A stretch of 64,000 nt of DNA from Crocinitomicaceae bacterium (GTDB taxonomy: Bacteria > Bacteroidota > Bacteroidia > Flavobacteriales_D > Crocinitomicaceae), in assembly GCA_002709305.1 (NCBI GenBank), contig PAQM01000006.1:351841-415840 (forward strand), read 5' to 3'. Shown piece by piece: positions 24,082 through 33,115 of the stretch. Within the stretch, counting starts at the first letter, position 1, and every line of letters starts with the position of its first letter. A program made the translations under genes and the position numbers. The notes under the pieces are model-generated. The model saw nothing but the letters and a program-made list of their open reading frames with translations, was not told where the DNA came from and made no database searches.

Positions 24082-26352
24082 CTATTTTTTAATTATTATT
24101 TTCTTAACTAATTCAACATCTCGAAACTCACAAGAAACAAAATAAACTCCTGATTTAAAATTACTGGAATCAATTTTTAAAACATCAATACCTAAAGTAT
24201 GCATATCAGACATTAATATTCGTCCATCTATTGTATAGATATTAATTATTGACTCTTCATCAAAATTTATTTTAATATCAAATGAATTCACCGCTGGATT
24301 CGGAAAAATAAAAATATCATCATTTAACAAAGCTTCATCACTTTCGATATTAAAAGATTCGTATGTAGGAATCATCTCAATAAAATCTCCCACTCCATTT
24401 GGATAACGTCCATAAGAAATTGCCGGATGTTGATTACTAAAATTAATAGAATCAATAATACTACCATCACTATAACTCATCCATAAAGAATCCCTTTCTT
24501 TATCTAATTTAAAATTAGCATGAGCACCATCTTGATTTACATCATCATCTGCCCAAATGATATAATATGAGTCAGGATTAATAGTAACCTCTGGAAGTAA
24601 CCACTTTAATTTATCCTGTGAATCATTAGACAAATAAATATCTTTCGTTGAAATCTTATAACTAGTATTATTATATAACTCAATCCAATCATCGTATTCA
24701 CCGTCACTATCAGATACAACAAAACTATTTACAGCCATTAATTCATTAATTGTTAAATCTTTTGGACTAATTTTTGATTCAATTGTATAATATTCATAAG
24801 CTGCACGTTCAGGAGAAAAACGACCAGAAGAATCATTCTCAGCATAAATATAATATTGTACAACATTTGAAACATTTGGAATTAAAGCTCCAAAAACACC
24901 ATCACCGGAATTACCGTCATTAAAAAAACCATTATCTAACATATCTACAATAGTAAATGATTCACTTTCTGAAAAACGATACCCTAATAAAACGTTAGCA
25001 TTAATATCACTAACCGTTGCATTAATGAATGCATCATCTCCAGCATTTAGATTTAATGGATAATGATTAACCATTGTTATGTCTGGTGAACCTTGAATAC
25101 CAGGAAAAGTATCTAAGTATAATGCTCGAGAATACATTAAGTCTGTTATACCTGGATAATCAATTAAATCAGAAACAGTAGAACTAAGATTATCTATGAA
25201 ATCATTATTTGAATAAAATTTATTTGTATCCGCTATTACATCATCACTAATTATTGATTGCATATAGATAGCTCTTTGTTCAAAATCATTATTTAAAAAA
25301 TTCTCTTCAAGTATTGTTCTTATATGAGCTAAATACATCCTTCTATATGTATCATTCTCAAATAAATTTCTTAATAATGGTCTAGGATATACCGAAACAC
25401 TTGAATAATGCAATAATGGATCAATCGATTTTGCTTCATTAATCGTAAAACCATCCCAATTATCAGAAGCATCAGTAAATCTATAACTAGCAAAAGACAT
25501 ATTTAAATCCCAGATAATAGGATTAAATAAACCCGATTTATCTTTATATATGTAATAATTTTGAGCATAACCAATGTAGCTATCATAATTAACAATCACA
25601 TAATTTAATGCATGCATCCAAAGCGTTCTATCAATATTAAGTTTTGAATTAATATTATTAGGTGAATCGTTTAAAGTATCAATAAAGGATTTCAATTCAT
25701 TCCAATCAGAGAGTAAATCCGATTTCAATTTATAAAAGGGATAATAATTTACTATATCGGAACCAAGAGTATTGGAAAGATTTGAATTTTCTCCATTTAA
25801 ATCTAAATTTTCAGGATTACATTTAAAAAAAATATTATTTCTAGTACCATAATGATCTTCTAAAAAATCTTTATTAACAGATTCAACATTAGTATATAAA
25901 CCTATCAAAGTATCATTAACATAAACATTGGCATAATTAGCTCTAGAAGCAGGCATATATTTCCGAGCTATTTCATATGATAGAGTTTCTCTTACAAATG
26001 AAGGATCTTGAATTACATTACTTAATTTTAACTTATTTATTCCATAATGTTCTAAACCAGAAAATGAATAATCTAACGAAATATTAAATGGATTTTTTAC
26101 TCTAGAAGGACTGTAAGAACTATATCCTTTATATCTTACACCAACACCGGGATAATATACACCATCAATAGTTAAGTTGGCAGCAAGTCGCTGATCCATA
26201 CCATCAGCATAGTAGTTATCTAAAATTTGGTCCCAATTATTTTCTTCAAAATATATTCTAATTTCACGAATACTATCAATAGAATAAAAGTCTGTTTGAG
26301 AAATTAGGCTTTTAGATAGAAATAATATTAAAAAGATAGTGTATATACGCAT
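24082..26352 (-). CDS. CotH kinase family protein with lamin-tail-like domain and T9SS sorting domain
   Basis: 756 residues. After a signal peptide, the CotH domain covers about residues 25-400: GVRYKGYSSYSPSRVKNPFNISL, then KLSNVIQDPSFVRETLSYEIAR, and the active-site region NYDSYIGYAQNYYIYKD (Asp about 257, Asn about 265) with IIWDLNMSF (about 279-287). CotH proteins are atypical protein kinases, shown in spore formers to phosphorylate coat proteins. A beta-sandwich region and a lamin-tail-like domain (LTINELMAVNS, DDWIELYN) follow, then a T9SS sorting domain (IFIFPNPAVNSFDI, FKSGVYFVSC). An extracellular kinase acting on surface proteins is an inference. It sits 8 bases after the sulfotransferase-like gene. 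Confidence 0.85.
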   Translation of the reverse strand: MRIYTIFLILFLSKSLISQTDFYSIDSIREIRIYFEENNWDQILDNYYADGMDQRLAANLTIDGVYYPGVGVRYKGYSSYSPSRVKNPFNISLDYSFSGLEHYGINKLKLSNVIQDPSFVRETLSYEIARKYMPASRANYANVYVNDTLIGLYTNVESVNKDFLEDHYGTRNNIFFKCNPENLDLNGENSNLSNTLGSDIVNYYPFYKLKSDLLSDWNELKSFIDTLNDSPNNINSKLNIDRTLWMHALNYVIVNYDSYIGYAQNYYIYKDKSGLFNPIIWDLNMSFASYRFTDASDNWDGFTINEAKSIDPLLHYSSVSVYPRPLLRNLFENDTYRRMYLAHIRTILEENFLNNDFEQRAIYMQSIISDDVIADTNKFYSNNDFIDNLSSTVSDLIDYPGITDLMYSRALYLDTFPGIQGSPDITMVNHYPLNLNAGDDAFINATVSDINANVLLGYRFSESESFTIVDMLDNGFFNDGNSGDGVFGALIPNVSNVVQYYIYAENDSSGRFSPERAAYEYYTIESKISPKDLTINELMAVNSFVVSDSDGEYDDWIELYNNTSYKISTKDIYLSNDSQDKLKWLLPEVTINPDSYYIIWADDDVNQDGAHANFKLDKERDSLWMSYSDGSIIDSINFSNQHPAISYGRYPNGVGDFIEMIPTYESFNIESDEALLNDDIFIFPNPAVNSFDIKINFDEESIINIYTIDGRILMSDMHTLGIDVLKIDSSNFKSGVYFVSCEFRDVELVKKIIIKK

Positions 26353-26360
26353 TTACATAT

Positions 26361-27908
26361 CTATCTAATTAGAGAAATCTTCCGAACGATTTCTTTTTCA
26401 TTATTAAAGTTCAAACTAACAAAATAAACTCCATCTTCAAAATTAGTCAGATCAAGATTTAAAGAATTTTTTGTTTCTAAAACCACTTTACCAAAAACAT
26501 CAATTATTTTAACCGATAAACTATTCTCTCCCAAAATAAAACCATCTATTAGAAAAATTCCATTTGATGGATTAGGATATATATTGATTTTGGATAATGT
26601 TTGTTCTGAAACCGATAATAAACCACAAGGATCTTCTCCTAAAAGAGCTATAATACCTGGATGATCACATTCATATCTAAATGCTTTAGTTGGCCCAGCA
26701 TTGTATTGCCAAACAACATTTCCAGTTTGATCAACTTCATACATGTAATTTTGAGAAACATTAACAAATATATTACCGTTTGACATCGCATCACTTGCAC
26801 TTTGACCATTAGCACTTGCTAAACAAACATGTTGAAAATCATAATTAGCAGGCCCATAAGAATTTCCTGAAAAATTATAAAGATATCCATTTTCTGGAGC
26901 TTGAATTGCTTCGACTGTAGATCCACCTCCTGGAGCACCAGAATTATTGAAATATTGAATATAACCACCTAGCGGACGACCATCATCTTTAATCCACCTT
27001 GGATCATGAACAGCATTAGGTATTGTTTGTGATGCTGATGAACCATAGTTACTAGGATTTCCCCAACGATATAAAAAATCACCACCCATACCTGAATTCC
27101 CTCCAGTATGACCTGCAGCTTCAGCAGTAGTTGTACTATGATCTATAATAAAAATTTCACTTGCAAATCTAGAGCTAAAAACTAATTGATCAAGGTCTTC
27201 ATTGTAATCTACACCATTAACATGAAACCAATCACCTCCTCCGCCACCGGGACCTCCGCCACCAGGACCTCCGCCACCAGGACCTCCGCCACCAGAAACT
27301 GCATTAATATCCATTAATTCTGGATGATTAGCAACAATACCATAGTTATCTTTTGTTGGATCATGATCTTGAATCAAATGATCCCAAATATGCCATTCCC
27401 AAACAATATCAGCACTTGTTCCATTTTGTTGCAATTCAACAAAATGAGTAGGCCATTTTTCAGAAGATGGATTATCAAATCCTGCTTGAATTAATTCGGC
27501 AGTTGACTTAACCTCCCAGGCAGTTAATATTACATTACCATTTGGTAATAATGTAATATCATGATGAGAAACATGATCTGAATTTGAATAAACATATTCC
27601 CAAACAACATTCGCATTTGGATCAAGCTCTTGAATTTTCCCACCAACAGCAGCTCCATTTAATTGATTGTTATTGTATTTTGTTCCACGAACAATATTAC
27701 CATTTTCTTTTAATAGAACTGTATAATTACAAGAACTAGAACATGACCAATTATGAGCGATATTACCTTGATCATCAATTAAATATGTAGTATTTTGATT
27801 TTGTAAATTATAAAGAGCATATCCATTAAATGACTGTGAATTAAGATTTTGAAAACAAAATAGAACAGTAATTAAAGACAAAAAAGGAATATATTTTTTA
27901 AGATTCAT
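26361..27908 (-). CDS. Arylsulfotransferase-like beta-propeller protein with T9SS sorting domain
   Basis: 515 residues. A signal peptide leads into a fold resembling the arylsulfotransferase (ASST) family: GNIAHNWSC, LKENGNIVRG, VVWEYVYSNSDHVSHHDITLLPNGNVILTAWE, FHVNGVDYNEDLDQLVFSSRF and YRWGNPSNYG, rich in His residues that may form the active site. A low-complexity Gly/Pro linker lies at about residues 204-226, encoded by 15-bp tandem repeats. The C-terminus is a T9SS sorting domain (INIYPNPSNGIFLI, FEDGVYFVSL). Sulfotransferase activity is not proven for these secreted homologues. It is the first gene of the three-gene cluster and starts 55 bases after acnB ends. Confidence 0.8.
   Translation of the reverse strand: MNLKKYIPFLSLITVLFCFQNLNSQSFNGYALYNLQNQNTTYLIDDQGNIAHNWSCSSSCNYTVLLKENGNIVRGTKYNNNQLNGAAVGGKIQELDPNANVVWEYVYSNSDHVSHHDITLLPNGNVILTAWEVKSTAELIQAGFDNPSSEKWPTHFVELQQNGTSADIVWEWHIWDHLIQDHDPTKDNYGIVANHPELMDINAVSGGGGPGGGGPGGGGPGGGGGDWFHVNGVDYNEDLDQLVFSSRFASEIFIIDHSTTTAEAAGHTGGNSGMGGDFLYRWGNPSNYGSSASQTIPNAVHDPRWIKDDGRPLGGYIQYFNNSGAPGGGSTVEAIQAPENGYLYNFSGNSYGPANYDFQHVCLASANGQSASDAMSNGNIFVNVSQNYMYEVDQTGNVVWQYNAGPTKAFRYECDHPGIIALLGEDPCGLLSVSEQTLSKINIYPNPSNGIFLIDGFILGENSLSVKIIDVFGKVVLETKNSLNLDLTNFEDGVYFVSLNFNNEKEIVRKISLIR
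27241..27295. repeat. 15-bp tandem repeat coding for GGGGP units
   Basis: Three full copies and a partial fourth of the plus-strand unit CCGCCACCAGGACCT (first copy with one change) encode GGGGP repeats on the minus strand in the sulfotransferase-like gene. It is a GC-rich island in very AT-rich DNA and a likely slippage site. Confidence 0.9.
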
Positions 27909-27963
27909 AGTTGATAAGTTTAAAATATTTATTTACTGACAATATACAACTAATCTCTATAAA

Positions 27964-30741
27964 TTATGCACAAAGGCTCTTTTTAGGAGGTGAAAACTTT
28001 GTTAAATTAATACCAACTACTGCAGCTTCGTATTCTTCCATAGTTGGAATTCTTCCAAGAATAGCAGAAAGAACTACAACAGGTGTTGAAGCTAGTAATG
28101 ATTCTCCTTTCTTACGATCGGAATCAGCAACTACACGACCTTTAAAAAGTCTAGTTGATGTGGACATAACTGTATCGCCTTTTTCAGCTTTCTCTTGATT
28201 ACCCATACAAAGATTGCATCCAGGTCTTTCTAGATACATCATATTTGAATATTTAGTACGTGCTGTATTCTTAGGATTATTGTCATTAAACTGAAAACCA
28301 GAATACTTTTGTAATACATCCCAATCGCCTTCTTCTTTAAGTTCATCTATTATATTGTATGTAGGCGCAGCAACGACAAGAGGTGCATTGAATTCGACCT
28401 TACCACTTATTTTCTCCAAATTTCTTAACATTTGGGCTAGAATCTTTAAATCCCCTTTATGAACCATACAAGAACCAACAAATCCAAGATCAACTTTTTT
28501 CGAACCTTTATAATAAGAAATAGGCCTTATGGTATCATGTGTATATCGTTTAGATATATCTTCATTATTAACATCTGGATCAGCTATCATTGGTTGAGAA
28601 ATGATATCTAAGTCTACCTCAAATTCAGCAAAATATTTTGCATTAAAATCTGGTGCTAATGGTAGTTTTTTTCCTGTTTCAATATTTTTTATTCTCGTAT
28701 TAGCTTTATCAATTAACTTTTGCAAAACATTCTTATTGTTATCCATACCTTTATCAATCATAATCTGTATTCTGCCTTTGGCAATCTCTAATGATTTAAT
28801 TAAAGTTTTATTATCTGATATACAAATAGAAGCTTTAGCTTTCATCTCCGCAGTCCAATCTGTAAATGTAAATGCTTTATCTGAAGGAAGCGTTCCAATA
28901 TGCACCTCTATTATTCTACCTTGGAAAACATTTTCTCCATCATACTTCTCCAACATTTGAGATTGTGTTGCATGAACAACATCTCTAAAATCCATATGGT
29001 CTTTCATTTCTCCTTTAAAGGTAACTTTGACTGACTCTGGTATTGGCATACTTGCTTCACCAGTTGCTAGAGCTAAAGCTACAGTTCCAGAATCAGCACC
29101 AAAAGCAACACCTTTAGACATTCTAGTGTGAGAATCTCCACCTATAATAACATCCCAATCATCGACCGCAAGATCATTTAAAACTTTATGAATAACATCA
29201 GTCATAGGATGATATTTTCCGTTTGGATCTCTACCTGTGATTAAACCAAAATCATTCATAAATTTCATCAATTTAGGAATATTAGATTTTGATTTATCAT
29301 CCCAAACAGAAGCAGTATGACAACCAGATTGGTAACCTATATCTACAATTGGAGAAATTACAGTAGCAGCCATCATTTCAAGTTCTTGGGAGGTCATTAA
29401 TCCTGTCGTGTCTTGAGAGCCAATCACATTGACTTTAATACGAGCGTCAGAGCCTGCATATAATTTTTTTCCCAATATATTTCCAAGTACATTTTGATTA
29501 AATATTTTCTCTACCGCGGTCAAACCTTGCCCTTCAATTGAAATCTCTTTTGAAGTTGCATAAACTTGAGGTACATCAATACCCAATAAATTCGCTGCAA
29601 AATTCTGCAATTTTTTACCAAATACAATAGCATAAGAACCTCCTGCTCTAATAAACTCCATTTTTTGAGGAGTTAAAGCTGCAGAAATATCTTTCAGTTC
29701 TTTATTTCCATTATATAATTTTTTTGATTTTGTATTAATCTTAAGAATGGTTCCAGTCTTAACAGAATAAACCTCTTCAAGAATAGGTTCTCCATGCTCA
29801 TCCATGATAGTATTACCGTTATTATCTTTTTTCTTAACCCAATTCTTAAGATCAATTCCAATACCTCCAGTTACTCCTACAGTAGTCAAAAAAATCGGAG
29901 AAATACCATTAGTACCTGCAATTACAGGAGCAATATTTATAAATGGAACATAGGGACTTGATTTAATACCAGTCCAAAGAGCAACATTATTAACACCTGA
30001 CATTCTTGAAGACCCAACTCCCATTGTTCCTTTTTCAGCAATTAACATTACACGTTTATCAGGATACTTATTTTTTAATGATAGCAGTTCATTTTGCATA
30101 TCTTTGTTATGCTCAAACAAACATTGACCATGTAATTCACGATCTGATCGAGAATGTGCATCACTACCAGGAGATAATAAATCGGTAGAAATATCACCTA
30201 TTCCTGCAATGTAAGTTACTACTTCAATCTCTTCATCAACTTCAGGTAATTTAGTAAAGAATTCTGCATGAGCGTAGCTTTTTATAATATCTTCAGCAAT
30301 TTCATTCCCCTCTTTATAAGATACTTCTAAACGGTCAGTATCTGCTTCATAAAGAAAAACCTGTGTCTTCAAAACTTTTGCCGCTTCTCTTGCAATAGAC
30401 AAATTATCACCTAGTGCTAAATCAAGTAATACCTTTATAGAAGGACCTCCTTTCATATGTGACAATTGTTCAAAAGCATTGCTTGGTTTTATTTCATCTA
30501 AAACAAATTGACCAAGAATTATATCTTTAAGAAATTTGGCTTTAACAGACGCAGCACTTGTTGTGCCTGGAAGGACATTATATATAAGAAAATTTAAAGA
30601 TTCTTTTCTATTGACATTTTTTGTATCCTTTATTTGTTTAATAATATCGATTAACAAATTACCATCATCAATAGGTTTTGGATTTAAACCTTGAGATTTT
30701 CTCTTTTCTATTTCCTCAACATATTTGCAATAAGTATTCAT
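27964..30741 (-). CDS. acnB: Bifunctional aconitate hydratase 2 / 2-methylisocitrate dehydratase
   Basis: 925 residues, AcnB length. Converts citrate to isocitrate in the TCA cycle. The HEAT-like N-terminal domain of AcnB is present (VLPGTTSAASVKAKFL, GGPSIKVLLDLAL), followed by the swivel domain and the three-domain catalytic core. Fe-S ligands are in GYQSGCHTAS (Cys) and the C-terminal PGCNLCMGNQ (Cys-x2-Cys). GGDSHTRMSKGVAFGADSG and FVGSCMVHKGDL are further active-site motifs. AcnB rather than AcnA as the TCA aconitase is known for some Bacteroidota. The three T9SS cargo genes lie 55 bases downstream on the same strand. Confidence 0.97.
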   Translation of the reverse strand: MNTYCKYVEEIEKRKSQGLNPKPIDDGNLLIDIIKQIKDTKNVNRKESLNFLIYNVLPGTTSAASVKAKFLKDIILGQFVLDEIKPSNAFEQLSHMKGGPSIKVLLDLALGDNLSIAREAAKVLKTQVFLYEADTDRLEVSYKEGNEIAEDIIKSYAHAEFFTKLPEVDEEIEVVTYIAGIGDISTDLLSPGSDAHSRSDRELHGQCLFEHNKDMQNELLSLKNKYPDKRVMLIAEKGTMGVGSSRMSGVNNVALWTGIKSSPYVPFINIAPVIAGTNGISPIFLTTVGVTGGIGIDLKNWVKKKDNNGNTIMDEHGEPILEEVYSVKTGTILKINTKSKKLYNGNKELKDISAALTPQKMEFIRAGGSYAIVFGKKLQNFAANLLGIDVPQVYATSKEISIEGQGLTAVEKIFNQNVLGNILGKKLYAGSDARIKVNVIGSQDTTGLMTSQELEMMAATVISPIVDIGYQSGCHTASVWDDKSKSNIPKLMKFMNDFGLITGRDPNGKYHPMTDVIHKVLNDLAVDDWDVIIGGDSHTRMSKGVAFGADSGTVALALATGEASMPIPESVKVTFKGEMKDHMDFRDVVHATQSQMLEKYDGENVFQGRIIEVHIGTLPSDKAFTFTDWTAEMKAKASICISDNKTLIKSLEIAKGRIQIMIDKGMDNNKNVLQKLIDKANTRIKNIETGKKLPLAPDFNAKYFAEFEVDLDIISQPMIADPDVNNEDISKRYTHDTIRPISYYKGSKKVDLGFVGSCMVHKGDLKILAQMLRNLEKISGKVEFNAPLVVAAPTYNIIDELKEEGDWDVLQKYSGFQFNDNNPKNTARTKYSNMMYLERPGCNLCMGNQEKAEKGDTVMSTSTRLFKGRVVADSDRKKGESLLASTPVVVLSAILGRIPTMEEYEAAVVGINLTKFSPPKKSLCA

Positions 30742-30911
30742 AATAAAAATGTTTAAACTTTATAAAACACTAATAAAGTTAAGTATCAATTAGAATAAAT
30801 TTGATGTACGAATTTACTAATTTTAAGCTGATTTTAAAGGTCAATCAATCAAAAAACATAGAACGAAAAATAAACTTGTAAAAAAAACAATAAGATTCAA
30901 AAGATTTTTAA

Positions 30912-30919
30912 TATCTTTG
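30912..30919 (+). promoter_or_regulatory. -7 element for the rpsF-rpsR-rplI operon
   Basis: TATCTTTG exactly matches TAnnTTTG and is followed by GCGCTCC, a start region often seen before Bacteroidota ribosomal genes. It lies 71 bases before the rpsF ATG. No TTG at the standard spacing. Confidence 0.55.
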
Positions 30920-30990
30920 CGCTCCTTGTTTGACTATTGTTATGTTTTAAACAAGAAAAGAATATTAATTTAGAATTTAACTTAAAATTT

Positions 30991-31368
30991 ATGAATTCGT
31001 ACGAAACTGTTTTCATTTTAACTCCCGTTTTGTCTGAAGATCAGGCAAAGGAAGCAGTGCAAAAATACCAAGAAGAAATAAATTCTTTAGGTGGAAAAAT
31101 TAAGCACTCAGAAAATTGGGGATTGCGTAAACTAGCATACCCTATTCAAAAAAAATCAACTGGATTTTACTTTTTATTAGAATTTGAAGCTGCCGGATCA
31201 ATCATATCCAAACTAGAGCTTAACTTCAAAAGAGATGAACGTATTATTCGTTTCCTAACAGTTAAAATGGATGCTAACCATATAGAATGGGCTGAAACAC
31301 GTAGATCTAAGATTAAGGAAAAGAAAAAAGAACAAAAAGTAAAAAAAGAGCAGAAAACTGAAGCTTAA
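30991..31368 (+). CDS. rpsF: 30S ribosomal protein S6
   Basis: 125 residues from ATG 30991; an in-frame start at 30937 would add 18 residues not found in S6. Motifs: [15 protein letters not shown] at the N-terminus, [27 protein letters not shown] and [16 protein letters not shown] Lys/Glu-rich tail ends the protein. S6 binds S18 on the platform of the small subunit. First gene of the S6-S18-L9 operon; no ssb or priB lies between, as is common in this phylum. Confidence 0.97.
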   Translation: MNSYETVFILTPVLSEDQAKEAVQKYQEEINSLGGKIKHSENWGLRKLAYPIQKKSTGFYFLLEFEAAGSIISKLELNFKRDERIIRFLTVKMDANHIEWAETRRSKIKEKKKEQKVKKEQKTEA

Positions 31369-31396
31369 TTAATCACAAAATAAAAAAAAGACAAAA

Positions 31397-31660
31397 ATGG
31401 CTCAAAATGATATTCGTTATTTGACTCCGATTAGCATCGAGATCAAAAAAGAAAAGTACTGTCGATTTAAAAAGAGTGGTATCAAATTTATAGATTACAA
31501 AGACTCTGATTTCCTTCTAAAACTAGTAAATGAGCAAGGAAAAATTTTACCTCGTCGTATTACTGGGACTTCTGAAAAATTCCAAAAGAAAGTTAATCAA
31601 GCTATAAAACGTGCACGTCATATTGCTATACTTCCTTATGTTGGAGATATGTTAAAATAA
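31397..31660 (+). CDS. rpsR: 30S ribosomal protein S18
   Basis: 87 residues. Family features: [19 protein letters not shown], then [44 protein letters not shown]18 forms a heterodimer with S6 on the 30S platform. It sits 28 bases after rpsF and 31 bases before rplI in the same operon. Confidence 0.97.
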   Translation: MAQNDIRYLTPISIEIKKEKYCRFKKSGIKFIDYKDSDFLLKLVNEQGKILPRRITGTSEKFQKKVNQAIKRARHIAILPYVGDMLK

Positions 31661-31691
31661 TTAGTAATTATAAGTTAGAAACCTTATTCAA

Positions 31692-32138
31692 ATGGAAGTA
31701 ATTTTAAAAAAAAACGTAGACAATTTAGGATATGAAAATGAAATAGTTACAGTAAAACCAGGATATGGTCGTAACTTTTTAATTCCTCAAGGATATGCTA
31801 TTCTTGCAACAAAATCTGCAAAAAAAGTTCATGCAGAAACAATGAAACAAAAATCACATAAAGAATCTAAAATTTTAGAATTAGCAAAAGAAACTGCAAG
31901 TAAAATTGAAAAAACTGTTCTTAAAATAGTTACTAAGGCTGGTGATAAAGGGAAAATTTTTGGTTCCATTAATACTGTTCAAATCTCAGAAGCATTAAAA
32001 GAAGAAGGTATAATTGTTGACAGAAAATCACTTAAAATTAAAGATGAACCAATTAAAGAAATTGGTATATACGAGGCAACTGCTAATCTTCACAAAGAGG
32101 TTATATCAAATTTCAAATTCGAAGTTGTTGGTGAATAA
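31692..32138 (+). CDS. rplI: 50S ribosomal protein L9
   Basis: 148 residues, full length. N-terminal domain MEVILKKNVDNLGYENEIVTVKPGYGRNFLIPQGYA contains the GYxRNFLIP-type signature that binds 23S rRNA. A long helix links it to the C-terminal domain with KGKIFGSINTVQIS and SLKIKDEPIKEIGIYEA. Last gene of the S6-S18-L9 operon; the DUF6580 gene follows after 77 bases. Confidence 0.97.
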   Translation: MEVILKKNVDNLGYENEIVTVKPGYGRNFLIPQGYAILATKSAKKVHAETMKQKSHKESKILELAKETASKIEKTVLKIVTKAGDKGKIFGSINTVQISEALKEEGIIVDRKSLKIKDEPIKEIGIYEATANLHKEVISNFKFEVVGE

Positions 32139-32215
32139 CAAATAAATTCTTTAATTTATTAATAGAATTTAAAATATAGAGCCATAGTTTATCTTTTCTT
32201 TGTATAATTGTAAAT

Positions 32216-32707
32216 ATGAAAAAGGAACACTATACATTATTAGCTTTAACAATTTTTTTTCTTGTGTTTACAAGATTAATCCCCCACCCACCCAATTTCA
32301 CTCCAATTTTGGCAACTTGCATATTTGCAGGTATGAAATTTAAACAGCACTTATATTCTTACCTCGCCCCTATCTTAGCAATGTTTATTGCTGATATATT
32401 TATTGGACTTCACTCTGGAATTTTTATTATATACCCAACTTTATTGATAATAGTTTTTTTAGCAAGAAAATTTACAAGTATAAATTCAGCAAGTATCCTA
32501 TCCTCTTTATTCTTTTTTATTGTAACTAATTTTCAGGTCTGGATTTATAGCAATATGTACCAAAAGGATCTATATGGTTTAATTGAATGCTATACATTAG
32601 CACTACCATTTTTTAGCATGACACTAATTAGTACATTTATATATAGCTATATTTTGTTTATTGGTTTTGAATTAATTACAAAAATCAAAATCAGAGATAA
32701 AATATAA
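32216..32707 (+). CDS. DUF6580 family membrane protein
   Basis: 163 residues with about five membrane helices. The N-terminal RLIPHPPNFTPILATCIFAGMKF and APILAMFIADIFIGLHSG segments are the hallmarks of DUF6580, a putative S-component-like or ECF-type transport family in Bacteroidota; NMYQKDLYGLIECYTLALPFF is also conserved there. The substrate is unknown. No vitamin or cobalamin gene is adjacent to suggest one. The gene follows rplI by 77 bases and faces rpmH. Confidence 0.75.
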   Translation: MKKEHYTLLALTIFFLVFTRLIPHPPNFTPILATCIFAGMKFKQHLYSYLAPILAMFIADIFIGLHSGIFIIYPTLLIIVFLARKFTSINSASILSSLFFFIVTNFQVWIYSNMYQKDLYGLIECYTLALPFFSMTLISTFIYSYILFIGFELITKIKIRDKI

Positions 32708-32802
32708 GTCAGAATAAAGGAACTATTATTTTTCAAGGTTCCAAAAATCTAAAATTTATTGAAAATTATTAATTAGAAATACAAAGGAATCTAATTAAAG
32801 AA

Positions 32803-32961
32803 CTAGCGTTTATGCATACCCTCATCAGATACAGACAGCTTCTTTCTTCCTTTTCTTCTTCTAGAAGCTAGTACTCTACGCCCATTTTTAGTTGCCATAC
32901 GACTACGAAAGCCATGCTTATTTCTTCTTTTTCTTACTGATGGTTGAAACGTTCTTTTCAT
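32803..32961 (-). CDS. rpmH: 50S ribosomal protein L34
   Basis: 52 residues, found by translating the minus strand by hand: it begins [20 protein letters not shown] and continues [19 protein letters not shown], the L34 signature. L34 is usually 44-53 residues. A clear promoter lies 48 bases upstream (33009-33037). A weak A/T hairpin at 32771-32796 after the gene may be its terminator. The usual rnpA partner is not next to it; the ABC exporter gene diverges from it instead. Confidence 0.97.
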   Translation of the reverse strand: MKRTFQPSVRKRRNKHGFRSRMATKNGRRVLASRRRKGRKKLSVSDEGMHKR

Positions 32962-33008
32962 AATTCTTTAATTTCATTTTAGCACGAAGTAATGACTAAA
33001 ATGGAATG

Positions 33009-33037
33009 CAAAGATAACTATTTTTATTTTTATCCAA
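33009..33037 (-). promoter_or_regulatory. Promoter of rpmH
   Basis: Minus-strand TTG (complement of 33035-33037), 18-base spacer, TATCTTTG (complement of 33009-33016): a full match to the Bacteroidota housekeeping promoter. Predicted start is near 33004, giving a leader of about 43 bases. Confidence 0.7.
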
Positions 33038-33115
33038 AGCCTTTATAGAATTTTATGTAAAAAATAGATGATTACTTAATTTGTATGTAATTTCGTGATT
33101 AAGAAATTTTATAAA

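Noticed and set aside
33095..33115. GTG start for the ABC exporter
   Set aside because: Possible, but the ATG 21 bases downstream gives a normal protein without adding a recognisable segment.
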